From assembly GCA_039586575.1 (NCBI GenBank), contig JBDHKD010000010.1:15472-79471 (forward strand): 64,000 nucleotides of DNA, given 5' to 3'. The notes under the pieces were generated by a model. It was given only the letters and a program-made list of their open reading frames with translations. It was not told the DNA's origin and searched no databases. This DNA is from G020344215 sp039586575 (GTDB lineage: Bacteria; Gemmatimonadota; Gemmatimonadetes; Palauibacterales; KS3-K002). Positions within the stretch are counted from its first letter, which is position 1. Each line of letters starts with the position of its first letter. Both the position numbers and the translations under genes were made by a program. Shown piece after piece: positions 41,550 to 50,333 of the stretch.

Positions 41550-43609
41550 TCGGTAGCGGTCGGCGCTTCCTGGCCGAGGGCGGAGAGCGCCTCCCAGATC
41601 GCGGCTTGCACCGCCTCGCTGTGACGAGGCGCCGGCTTCTTCAGCAATCCGAGGGGTCCTTTCGCCTTCACGGGTCGGATCCCTCTCTGCAGGATCTCGA
41701 GGGCCGTTCTTGCGTCATCCGGTGAGTGGTTCGCGAATCCGGCCAGCGCGCGACAGACTTCCAGCAATACACCGTCGCTGTCGACGACCTTACCGTCCTC
41801 GGGGTCGAGGGCATGGGTATAGAATTCGAGCGCCTGCGGATGTCGACTGCCGATCGCCGCTAGATACGACACGGCGGCCTGCCGCACCTCGGACATGTCG
41901 TCGCGTAGTGCGTGCAAGAAGTGCTCCTCGGCGGCGGCGCCCTGGAGCTTGAACAGCGCCGTGAGGCTGGCATGCCGCACGTGGGAGTTCGAGTGGTAGA
42001 GGAAGCCGGTAATGGGCTGGGCGAGCGACGCCTCGCCCAGTTCGCCCAACTCACCGAGAATGTGATGGATGGCAGGCCATTCCTCGTTCAAGCTCGGTAG
42101 CCGCGAGAGAAACGGCTGTAAGGCGCTGGGGCCTATGTCACGCAGCGCCTCATAAGCGCTGAGCCGCACGGCTTTGTCGTCACTCTCCGCATACAGCTCG
42201 AGCAAGCGCGGCGCCACGCCGTCGCCGATGAAGGCCAGAATCCCGACAAGCAACTTACGGCTTTCCTTGTCCTGTCGCTCTAGGTCGTTGACTATGAATT
42301 GTAGGGTCGGCCCGTGTGACATCGAGCGCACCATGAGCTCGCTGAGCTGCTGGAAGAACCGGTTCGCCTGTGTATCGGCGCGCCCGGCGCGCACGACTTG
42401 AACTATCTCGTCGAGCAGCGCGTACTTGCTGCGGCGCAACAGGTCCGGTGCGATACGGATCACGGTGGCGGCCAGCTTTTGAGTGGCCTCACCGTGGCTC
42501 GGCTGGCGCAGGTATTGCAAGTACTGGTCCTTGCGCACTATGAACGCATCGGCCAGATGGCGGGTCTCGACGGCCTGGCGCACTTCAAGCGGCAGTTCCT
42601 CTAGCGTCAGGACGTTCTGATCGACAAGCGCTTCAATGAAGTCGTGGTCAAGACTGCTGCCCATCGCGCACAGCTGATTCGCGATGTCCCTCAGCGCGCT
42701 TACGTGTCTGGCGATGATGTGCGCAGCATCTTCGTCGCCGCCCACACGCTCGGGATGTTCACGTATGTTCTGTAGGTTCTCGATAATCGCCTGCGATGTG
42801 CCGACGAGTAGTTCGTCCGAGCAGTTGGCGACGATCTCTTGCTCGACCGAGGACTCGTCCAACACCGAAATATCGGCGGCGATCAGGTCGTAGTTGACCA
42901 GGAAGTCCTTCAGCAGGACCGGCGTGCGCACCGGCCGGATCACGTCATCAATGATCTGGAGTTTGATCTGTCGTAGCTGCTCGGGACTCGCCCGTTTGTA
43001 GAGTGGTAGTACACGCAGGTCGCGGCGCAGGCGCGTAAGCGCCAACCTGACGCGCCAGGGCAGCCGGCGTTCGCGACCGACCATCTCGTGCCGGAAGACC
43101 GTCGAGATGCGCATGACCTGCCGCTCCACGAAGGCCCGCGTCAGACGCTCCACGACATCTTTGCCACCACCCGTCGGCGGCTGGCTCATCAACTCGATGA
43201 ACGTGTTGAACTCCGTCTCGGTTACATCCGCTTTGATCGAGAAGCTGAGCAGGTTCCAACGTTTGAAGAACTCGAGAAACTTCGGGGTGAACAGGTCCGC
43301 CATCCCCTTGATCATTACCTGATACAAGGGCAGGTGAATGTTCGTGTAGCCCTCGACGGCGATCTCCTGGCTCTCCTGTTTCTCGAGGATCAGGTAGGTG
43401 AGCTCCGCGCGGCCTTCCAGCAGATTCCTGAACTGCCCGTACAGGCCCGTCACCGCTCGCTGGGCCTCCGGGTGATCCGGGGCGTAGTAGCCGGTCCGCA
43501 GCATGGCCTGAATGAGGGCAAGGGTGAACTCGGCGAGCGGGGTGTAGGCCTCCTTACGTTGTACGGAGGCCGCCGAGGGCACTGCCTTACCCGCAGGGAC
43601 TGCGTCCAT
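41546..43609 (-). CDS. large HEAT-repeat protein of unknown function
   Basis: A 687-residue helical protein from the ATG at 43609. The first ~330 residues form a helical domain with no recognised family (LAEFTLALIQAMLRTGYYAP, VVERLTRAFVERQVM). From ~430 to 640 HEAT units are clear: VAPRLLELYAESDDKAVRLS, ALRDIGPSALQPFL, VRHASLTALFKLQGA, VRQAAVSYLAAIGS. No signal or membrane segment. Proteins of this plan often act as cytoplasmic scaffolds in signalling or motility. The cardiolipin-synthase gene lies upstream on the same strand with a 138-nt gap. Confidence 0.65.
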   Translation of the reverse strand: MDAVPAGKAVPSAASVQRKEAYTPLAEFTLALIQAMLRTGYYAPDHPEAQRAVTGLYGQFRNLLEGRAELTYLILEKQESQEIAVEGYTNIHLPLYQVMIKGMADLFTPKFLEFFKRWNLLSFSIKADVTETEFNTFIELMSQPPTGGGKDVVERLTRAFVERQVMRISTVFRHEMVGRERRLPWRVRLALTRLRRDLRVLPLYKRASPEQLRQIKLQIIDDVIRPVRTPVLLKDFLVNYDLIAADISVLDESSVEQEIVANCSDELLVGTSQAIIENLQNIREHPERVGGDEDAAHIIARHVSALRDIANQLCAMGSSLDHDFIEALVDQNVLTLEELPLEVRQAVETRHLADAFIVRKDQYLQYLRQPSHGEATQKLAATVIRIAPDLLRRSKYALLDEIVQVVRAGRADTQANRFFQQLSELMVRSMSHGPTLQFIVNDLERQDKESRKLLVGILAFIGDGVAPRLLELYAESDDKAVRLSAYEALRDIGPSALQPFLSRLPSLNEEWPAIHHILGELGELGEASLAQPITGFLYHSNSHVRHASLTALFKLQGAAAEEHFLHALRDDMSEVRQAAVSYLAAIGSRHPQALEFYTHALDPEDGKVVDSDGVLLEVCRALAGFANHSPDDARTALEILQRGIRPVKAKGPLGLLKKPAPRHSEAVQAAIWEALSALGQEAPTATD

Positions 43610-43747
43610 AATGACTTTCCAGCGGGGGAACGTTCGGCGGGGTGCGACAGGGCGGAGCCGCAAGGCCGGCTGGACCGGCCTGGAGGTCTGGATCTCTCCT
43701 AGACGTGCCTACACCGGGGCCAAACTTCTGTTCCTCAGGGACTTCCG

Positions 43748-45211
43748 TCACAGCATGGGCTGGAAAAGGTAGCAGAAATTCTCGACGAGCCGGCGCGGCA
43801 GGGCTCTCGATCCGTGGCGCTCGTAAGTGAGCTCATCGCTGAGGGCGATCTCGGACTCGAGCTGCCGGCGGATACTGCCGAGGAAGACGTGATCCGAGAC
43901 CTCGAGGTTGGTTTCGAAGTTGAGGTGCAGGCTGCGGTAGTCCAGGTTTGCGGATCCGAGCATGGCATATACACCGTCAACGACGAGGGCCTTGGCGTGC
44001 ATGAACGGCGGTCGCCGCTCGAAAATGCGTACACCGACCTTGAGGAGCGGCGTGAAGAGGGCCCGGGCGGCGAAGTCCGTGTACCAGTGGTTGCTGCGTT
44101 TGGGGAGGACCAGCTTGACGTCGACGCCTCGTAGTGCCGCATTACGCACGGCTTGAACGATCGGCTCGTCGGGAACGAAGTACGGCGTGAGGATGACAAT
44201 CGACTTCTGAGCGGCGACAATGGCGCCGAAGAAGGCATCCGCCAGCCCGTGCCCTTTGATCTCGGGGCCTCCGGGCACGATCTGCACCAGCGCATCGCCG
44301 GCGGCTTCGAGCTCAGGAAAGTACATCGGGTCGAAGAAGTGCTCGGGCGCTTCGCGGGATGCGAAGTACCAGTCCTCGACGAACTGGAACTGGAGGTCCG
44401 AGACGGCGGGGCCCTGCAGCTTGACGTGATAGTCGCGTATTGCTGGGCCATTGCTACGAAGGGTGAGGTTCTTGTCGTGAATGTTGATTCCACCGACGAA
44501 GCCGATCTTCCCATCGATGACCGCGATCTTGCGGTGATTCCTCAGATTGATCTGAAAGCGTCCCTTCAGCGGATTTGCCTGTGTGATCGAGCAGACGCGT
44601 ACACCTTCGCTACGTACGCCGTCGAAGAAGCGGGAAAGGTAGGCGCGGGTCGACCCGAATCGGTCGTAGAGTAGCCGGCACTCCACACCTTGACGCGCGC
44701 GGGCGGCGAGCTTGTCCAGTAGCTCTGTGCCGGTCTGGTCGCGCCCGAATATGAACGTCTGGAGGTGTATGGACGATTCGGCCGAGTCGAGGGCCTCGAA
44801 CAGGGCAGGGTAGAACTGATCGCCATCGACCAGTAGCTGCGCGCGGTTGCCACGGAACACGCGATTCGGGCGCACCGCCGCGTCGGTGGCGCGAAAGATG
44901 TGCTGCGCCGGGTATCTGCGAGCGTCCTCGGAGTCGGGATGGACGTAGTCGATGACGAGCCGTTCGAGCGTCGGATGCAAGGCAGCTCGCTGAGCCACCA
45001 GCGCCTTCGCCGCCTCGCGGGCCTCGGCGCCGCGCCGCACACGATCGACCCCGATGCTCAGGTAGGCGGTGGCCCCGACGTAAGGAAACGCCCAGACAAT
45101 CGCCAGCCAGAGCACCGCCGAGACCGGCCGATGCTTGGTCAGCAGGACGTCGAGCGTGAGGACCACACCTAAGGCCAGATGCCCGATACCGAGAATCGTG
45201 AAGTCGAACAT
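43748..45211 (-). CDS. cls: cardiolipin synthase (phospholipase D family)
   Basis: A 487-residue protein with two N-terminal membrane helices (~5-25 and 33-55). Two HKD active sites are complete: NHRKIAVIDGKIGFVGG (~228-244) and MHAKALVVDGVYAMLGSAN (~405-423). The length and the helix pair fit bacterial ClsA-type enzymes, which condense phosphatidylglycerol to cardiolipin. It is divergent from the YdjM-like gene. Confidence 0.93.
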   Translation of the reverse strand: MFDFTILGIGHLALGVVLTLDVLLTKHRPVSAVLWLAIVWAFPYVGATAYLSIGVDRVRRGAEAREAAKALVAQRAALHPTLERLVIDYVHPDSEDARRYPAQHIFRATDAAVRPNRVFRGNRAQLLVDGDQFYPALFEALDSAESSIHLQTFIFGRDQTGTELLDKLAARARQGVECRLLYDRFGSTRAYLSRFFDGVRSEGVRVCSITQANPLKGRFQINLRNHRKIAVIDGKIGFVGGINIHDKNLTLRSNGPAIRDYHVKLQGPAVSDLQFQFVEDWYFASREAPEHFFDPMYFPELEAAGDALVQIVPGGPEIKGHGLADAFFGAIVAAQKSIVILTPYFVPDEPIVQAVRNAALRGVDVKLVLPKRSNHWYTDFAARALFTPLLKVGVRIFERRPPFMHAKALVVDGVYAMLGSANLDYRSLHLNFETNLEVSDHVFLGSIRRQLESEIALSDELTYERHGSRALPRRLVENFCYLFQPML

Positions 45212-45371
45212 GCAACACTAAACGTACGCCGCGAGTCGGGAGCGCGCGACGTGCTTCGGCGCCGAGACAGGAGTTGCGGTGGCCGGCGGCCGCCCCCAGC
45301 TTTGTGCCGCCGCCCTGCGGCCGTCGGGGCCCCGAGCGACCAGCGCGGGGCCTCATTCTTGGAGGGCATGT

Positions 45372-46298
45372 ATGGATCCGATTACCCACACGATGCTGGG
45401 GGTGACGCTGGCCCAGACGGGGCTGAAGCAACGAACCGCCCTGGCCACGAGCACACTGGTGGTCGGGGCGAACCTCCCCGACCTCGACATGCTGGCCTAC
45501 TTCTGGGGTGGCGAGACAGCGCTCGGGTTTCGCAGGGGACTGACCCACGGGATCTTGGCGCTGCTGATTCTGCCGTTGCTTCTCACGGGCCTGATGTTGT
45601 TCTGGGATCGAGCGGTGCGAAAACGGCGCGGCGGCAAAGCGCCGGCTGTCGCCCGGCAGCTGCTCTTACTCTCGTACCTTGCGGTGGCAACGCACCCCTT
45701 GCTCGACTTCTTGAACCCCTACGGCATGCGCCTTCTGGCACCGTTTTCGTACCGCTGGTTTTACGGCGATACGCTCTTCATCATCGACCCCTGGGTCTGG
45801 CTGCTACTCGTGGCGGGACTCTGGCTGGCGCGGCAGGGCCCTGGGGCGGCGCGGGCAGCGTTGGCCATCTCGGCCACCTACGTGATCCTCATGGCCGGTT
45901 CGAACCTCGTCGCGCGGGCCTTCGTCAAGCGCAGCCTGCAGGCGGAAGGGATTGTCGCCGAGCAGGTCATGACGGCGCCGCTGGCCGTGACGCCGTTCGA
46001 GCGCTGGGTCGTCGTGGCTGACAGCTCCGGGTACCAGGTCGGCATGCTCAACTGGTTCTCCCGGCCACCTCTGCAGCTGGCTCCCCTGCCTTATGACCGC
46101 GAGCCACCGCAAGAGGTCGCTGAGCTCGTCGTCCGGGAGCGTCGAGCCGGACGCTTCCTGAGCTGGGCCCGCTTTCCCTACTTCGTCGTAGATGCCGTCG
46201 GTAGCGGGTCGCGACTGCACATCGGCGACGCGCGTTACGGGGTCGATCCGCTCGATTCCTGGGCTGCGATCAGCGTCGAGCTTCAGTCCGAGCCGTAG
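45372..46298 (+). CDS. YdjM/DUF457-family membrane-bound metal-dependent hydrolase
   Basis: A 308-residue protein starting at ATG 45372 after TTGGAGGG. The family blocks MDPITHTMLGVTLAQTG, GANLPDLDMLAYFWG, RRGLTHGILALL and VATHPLLDFLNPYG carry the His/Asp residues expected to bind metal. About five helices are followed by a C-terminal soluble part (~200-308). Homologues are annotated as inner-membrane hydrolases; the substrate is not known. Confidence 0.85.
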   Translation: MDPITHTMLGVTLAQTGLKQRTALATSTLVVGANLPDLDMLAYFWGGETALGFRRGLTHGILALLILPLLLTGLMLFWDRAVRKRRGGKAPAVARQLLLLSYLAVATHPLLDFLNPYGMRLLAPFSYRWFYGDTLFIIDPWVWLLLVAGLWLARQGPGAARAALAISATYVILMAGSNLVARAFVKRSLQAEGIVAEQVMTAPLAVTPFERWVVVADSSGYQVGMLNWFSRPPLQLAPLPYDREPPQEVAELVVRERRAGRFLSWARFPYFVVDAVGSGSRLHIGDARYGVDPLDSWAAISVELQSEP

Positions 46299-46313
46299 TA
46301 ACCGCCGACCCGG

Positions 46314-46886
46314 CTACGGTGAGCGGTCGGGAGGGCGGTCCGGGGGGAAGGCCGAGTCGGAGGCCGCCGTCATCACGAGGTGGCAGGCGCCTGCCCCTGC
46401 TGACCGACGAACAACCAGTCCGGTGCGTTCGAACAGCTGCAGCATACGCGTGTTTTCCGACAGCACAAAGGCGTCGAACTCGCGGACACCCTCGGCGTGG
46501 GCCACCCGCATGAGGTGCTTGAGGAGTAGCGAGCCGATTCCGCGGCCCTGGTGGGCGTCCTCGATGGTCAGCGCCACCTCGGCCCGCTCATCCGGACCAC
46601 CTGGTGTGCAGGCGTACCGCCCAACGCCGACGATCTGGTCGCTACCATCGCGAGCGAGTATGGCGAGCAGCGCTGCCTGCCGGTGAAAGTCGAGTTCGGT
46701 GAGATACACCAACTCCTGGGGACTGAGACTCTTCTTTACTCCGTGAAAGCGGTAGTAGACAGTCTCCGGGCTGAGCCGCCCGAAAAGCTCGATTAGCCCC
46801 TGCTTGTCGTCGGGGCGTATGGCGCGGATATGCAGCTGCTCTCCGTCCCGCAGCACCTCAGCGGCAGCGTAGTCGTGTGCCCCCAT
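46314..46886 (-). CDS. GNAT-family N-acetyltransferase
   Basis: A 190-residue protein from the ATG at 46886 with GGAG upstream. HIRAIRPDDKQGLIELFGRLSPE (~19-41) and RFHGVKKSLSPQEL are typical of the GNAT domains found in Pat-type acyltransferases. The acetyl-CoA loop is HQGRGIGSLLLKHL (~118-131), the Q/R-x-x-G-x-G/A motif. It converges on the YdjM-like gene. A stand-alone GNAT of this group could act on proteins or small amines. Confidence 0.82.
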   Translation of the reverse strand: MGAHDYAAAEVLRDGEQLHIRAIRPDDKQGLIELFGRLSPETVYYRFHGVKKSLSPQELVYLTELDFHRQAALLAILARDGSDQIVGVGRYACTPGGPDERAEVALTIEDAHQGRGIGSLLLKHLMRVAHAEGVREFDAFVLSENTRMLQLFERTGLVVRRSAGAGACHLVMTAASDSAFPPDRPPDRSP

Positions 46887-47035
46887 TCTCTCCGGCTCAC
46901 GCGTTGATATGGCGAAACCTGATGTGGTCGAGGGCGCGATTCTCGATCGAGCCCGCCACCCTCCTTTCGACAAGCTATCGCCATTGTGTAGCTTGGCCAG
47001 GGCGTCAGAGCACACTTCGCAGAGGAGGAGCAGGG

Positions 47036-47314
47036 ATGAAAGCTACGGCCGAGGTTCAGGTCATCCCCATCGGTTCGGGCGTGTCGGTGCGCGACGAAGT
47101 CAAGCGGGCGCACCGCATACTGGAAGAGGCGAACCTCAACGCCCAGCTCCACTCCAACGGGACAAACCTAGAAGGCGAAATCGGCGAGATCTTTAAAGCA
47201 GTGCAGAAGATCCACGAGACGCTGCACGCCGAGGGAACTGTCCGCATCGCGACCTTCCTGAAAGTTGCCACGCGGACCGATAAGGAGCCGTCTCTCGCGG
47301 GAAAGATGTTCTGA
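47036..47314 (+). CDS. MTH1187/YkoF-type thiamine-binding domain protein
   Basis: A 92-residue protein (DUF77) with AGGAGGAG eight bases before the ATG. It reads ATAEVQVIPIGSGVSVRDE and HSNGTNLEGEIGEIF, the family pattern of a ferredoxin-like fold that binds thiamine or other small molecules and tetramerises. It converges with ppdK across 9 nt. Biological role unclear, as for most members. Confidence 0.85.
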   Translation: MKATAEVQVIPIGSGVSVRDEVKRAHRILEEANLNAQLHSNGTNLEGEIGEIFKAVQKIHETLHAEGTVRIATFLKVATRTDKEPSLAGKMF

Positions 47315-47323
47315 CTGCTCCTC

Positions 47324-50152
47324 CTACATCACGTTGAATGGATAGTCCGGGTGCTCGCGCTCTTCGGCGCTCCTCCTCGCCTCTCGGAGCCGCGCCTGAG
47401 CGGCCGCCAGCCTCGCAATCGGCACGCGGAAGGCCGAGCACGACACATAGTCGAGACCCTGCGTGTAGCAAAATTCGATGCTCCGCGGGTGGCCACCGTG
47501 CTCGCCGCAGATCCCAACTTTCAGCTGCGGCTTGACGGCGCGACCGGATTGGATCGCTAGCTTCATCAGTCGCCCCACGCCCTGGATGTCGAGTGCCTCG
47601 AACGGGTTCTGGGGCAGAACTCCCATCTCGACGTAGAGCGGCAGGAACTTCTGCTCCGCGTCTTCGCGCGAGAACGAGAAGGTTGCCTGTGTCAGGTCGT
47701 TCGTTCCGAAGGAGAAGAACTCGGTGAGCTCGGCGATGGCGCCGGCCCGAACGCAGGCCCTGACCGCCTCGATCATCGTGCCGAACTTGAAGTCCAGGCT
47801 CACACCATAGGCTTTCTCGACACTCGCCCGTGCTTCTGTCACCAGCTCCTGCACCCGGACAAGCTCCCGCGGCTCGGTCACTTGGGGCACCATGATCTCG
47901 CAGACCGCGTTCACTCCTTCCTTGGTGAGCTCGGCCAGGGCCTCCAGGATCGCCCCGATCTGCATCGTGTAGAGTTCGGGGGCGGTTATCCCGAGCCGCA
48001 CCCCGCGATGCCCGAGCATGGGATTCACCTCGGTGATGTCACGTACCTTCTGGAGCAGCGCCTCCTTTTCGTCGATTACGCTGTCGATGACCAGTTTGCC
48101 CTGTCCCGGGGTAAGCTCGGATCCCAGCTGGTCGATTGGCGGTAGGCTATCCTTGAGCGACGGCGCGATCAGGCTCTCGATGAGATCCGATTGCGGATTG
48201 GCATCCACGATTCGGTCGCGCAGGCGCCGCAAGCTGCCCAGCTCGAGGAGCAATGACTCCAGGGAAGGCAGAAACTCGTGCAACGGCGGATCGAGCAGAC
48301 GAATCGTGACCGGCAGGTCTTCCATCGCCTTGAAGATCTCCTTGAAGTCGCTCTTCTGCATCGGGCGCAGTTTCTCGATAGCCTCACGGCGTTCCTCGGG
48401 ACTCCGCGCCAGGATCATGTCACGAACGATCGGCAACCGGTCGGCGGCGTTGAACATACGTTCGGTCCGGCAGAGCCCGATCCCCTCGGCTCCCAGTTCG
48501 CGCGCTTTGGCGGCGTCTTCTCCAGTGTCGGCATTTGCTCGTACGCCTAGCGAGCGGACCGCGTCAGCCCAGCCGAGGATCGTCTTCAACTCCTCGCCGA
48601 ACTCTGGTTCGACCGTCGGGACCTCACCCACGAAGATTTCACCGCTACCGCCGTCGATCGTGATGATGTCACCTTCCGAGACCCGCTGGTTCCGGATCAC
48701 GGCGACCTTCTCACGGTCGTCAATGACGATGTCCTCCGCGCCGACCACGCACGGCTTGCCCATGCCACGCGCGACCACTGCGGCGTGAGAGGTCTTACCA
48801 CCCCGGCTTGTCAGGATTCCCTTGGCTTGAAAGAACCCGTGAATGTCCTCAGGCTTCGTTTCCTCGCGCACCAAAATCACCGCCGCGCCGGACCGTCCGC
48901 GAGCTTCGGCGTCATCGGCGTCGAACACGACCGCCCCGGAAGCCGCGCCGGGAGAGGCAGGGAGGCCTTTGGCGATCGGTTTCACATCAGCGGTAGGATC
49001 GATACGCCGATGCAGCAGCTGCTCGAGATGGTCGGGACTGATCCGCAAGAGCGCCGCTTCCTTGCTGAGGACGCCCTCTTCGACCATGTCGCACGATGTC
49101 TTGACGAACGCTGTGGCGTTCATCTTCCCGTTTCGGGTCTGCAGCATGTAGAGCTTGCCGCGCTCCACGGTGAACTCGAAGTCCTGCACCTCGTGGTAAC
49201 GTCCCTCGAGGGTCCGCCGAACCCTCTGCAGATCGGTCCAAATCGCTGGCATCTCCTGCTCGAGCTCGGAGATGGGTTTCGGCGTCCGAATACCAGCCAC
49301 CACGTCCTCACCCTGGGCGTTGACCAGATACTCACCGAACAGCACGTTCTCACCGGTGCCCGGATCACGGGTGAAGGCAACGCCAGTGGCCGAGTCGTTC
49401 CCCATGTTGCCGAAAACCATCGTCTGCACGTTCACCGCCGTGCCATTCGCCATCTCGGGCGTGATCTTGAACTCGCGGCGATAGTCAACGGCACGCTTGC
49501 CCATCCAGGAGCGGAAGACGGCCTCGAGCGCCATCTCCAGCTGCTGACCGGCGTCCTGGGGAAACTCGATGCCCAAGTCCTCCCTAATCACAGCCCGGTA
49601 GGCGTCGCAGATCCCCTGGAGCGATTCCAAGCTCAGCTCGTAATCGTAGCTCGATCCCTGCTTCCGCTTTGCGGCCTCGAGAATCTCGACAAACCGCCTC
49701 TCCTCGACACCCATGGCGATCTCGCCGAAGGCTTGGATTAGCCGCCGGTAGGCGTCGTAAGCGAAGCGCGGGTTGTCCGTCGCTGCCCCGAATCCCGCCA
49801 CGACATCATCGTTCAGCCCGAGGTTGAGGATCGTATCCATCATGCCGGGCATCGAAAGCGCGCCCCCGGATCGAACCGAGACCAGGAGAGGTATCTCATT
49901 GTCCCCAAACTTCTTACCCGTCTGTACCTCAAGCTGTTTCATGGCGTGGCGGACTTCATCCAGCAAGCCTCGAGGGAAGTGCTGGCCGTTCGCGTAGTAC
50001 TGCCGGCAGGCTTCCGTCGTCACGGTGAAGCCGGCTGGAACCGGGAGTCCCATCTGGGTCATGCTGGCGAGGCCAGTGCCTTTTCCTCCCAAGAGCTGCT
50101 TGTCGGTGGCGTCTCCTTCCTCGAACGGGAAAACGTAGCAGGTGCTCCCCAT
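47324..50152 (-). CDS. ppdK: pyruvate, phosphate dikinase
   Basis: A 942-residue enzyme interconverting pyruvate + ATP + Pi with phosphoenolpyruvate + AMP + PPi. The N-terminal ATP-grasp domain begins YVFPFEEGDATDKQLLGGKG. The swivelling phosphohistidine domain has LTSRGGKTSHAAVVARGMG with H456 as the phospho-carrier, at the same place as in known PPDKs (~455). The PEP/pyruvate barrel contains LCRTERMF and a final CGEHGGHPRSIEFC with the catalytic cysteine. It is longer than the usual ~875-890 residues, with a C-terminal helix extension (RLREARRSAEEREHP). A good AGGAG precedes the ATG. In an H2/C1-using cell it could serve gluconeogenesis or PPi-linked glycolysis. Confidence 0.95.
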   Translation of the reverse strand: MGSTCYVFPFEEGDATDKQLLGGKGTGLASMTQMGLPVPAGFTVTTEACRQYYANGQHFPRGLLDEVRHAMKQLEVQTGKKFGDNEIPLLVSVRSGGALSMPGMMDTILNLGLNDDVVAGFGAATDNPRFAYDAYRRLIQAFGEIAMGVEERRFVEILEAAKRKQGSSYDYELSLESLQGICDAYRAVIREDLGIEFPQDAGQQLEMALEAVFRSWMGKRAVDYRREFKITPEMANGTAVNVQTMVFGNMGNDSATGVAFTRDPGTGENVLFGEYLVNAQGEDVVAGIRTPKPISELEQEMPAIWTDLQRVRRTLEGRYHEVQDFEFTVERGKLYMLQTRNGKMNATAFVKTSCDMVEEGVLSKEAALLRISPDHLEQLLHRRIDPTADVKPIAKGLPASPGAASGAVVFDADDAEARGRSGAAVILVREETKPEDIHGFFQAKGILTSRGGKTSHAAVVARGMGKPCVVGAEDIVIDDREKVAVIRNQRVSEGDIITIDGGSGEIFVGEVPTVEPEFGEELKTILGWADAVRSLGVRANADTGEDAAKARELGAEGIGLCRTERMFNAADRLPIVRDMILARSPEERREAIEKLRPMQKSDFKEIFKAMEDLPVTIRLLDPPLHEFLPSLESLLLELGSLRRLRDRIVDANPQSDLIESLIAPSLKDSLPPIDQLGSELTPGQGKLVIDSVIDEKEALLQKVRDITEVNPMLGHRGVRLGITAPELYTMQIGAILEALAELTKEGVNAVCEIMVPQVTEPRELVRVQELVTEARASVEKAYGVSLDFKFGTMIEAVRACVRAGAIAELTEFFSFGTNDLTQATFSFSREDAEQKFLPLYVEMGVLPQNPFEALDIQGVGRLMKLAIQSGRAVKPQLKVGICGEHGGHPRSIEFCYTQGLDYVSCSAFRVPIARLAAAQARLREARRSAEEREHPDYPFNVM

Positions 50153-50273
50153 AGTCGGCTCCTCACAGGCGACGGAATCGGTTCCAAGACCCGGAAAGAG
50201 TGAATTTAGTCGTGATCGGGGCTATCGGAAATGAAGGCCGGACGTCGCTGCGAATAACCGAATACCAGCACTC

Positions 50274-50303
50274 TTGACCGCTCGGCGATGGTCGAGCTAG
50301 GCT
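50274..50303 (+). promoter_or_regulatory. candidate sigma70-type promoter for the PQQ dehydrogenase
   Basis: TTGACC at 50274-50279 and TAGGCT at 50298-50303 are 18 nt apart, about 30 nt before the GGAGG ribosome site. The -10 matches only half of the consensus, so this is weak. Confidence 0.25.
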
Positions 50304-50333
50304 CGTACGGAGCTTCAGCGCCTGGAGGTTGGG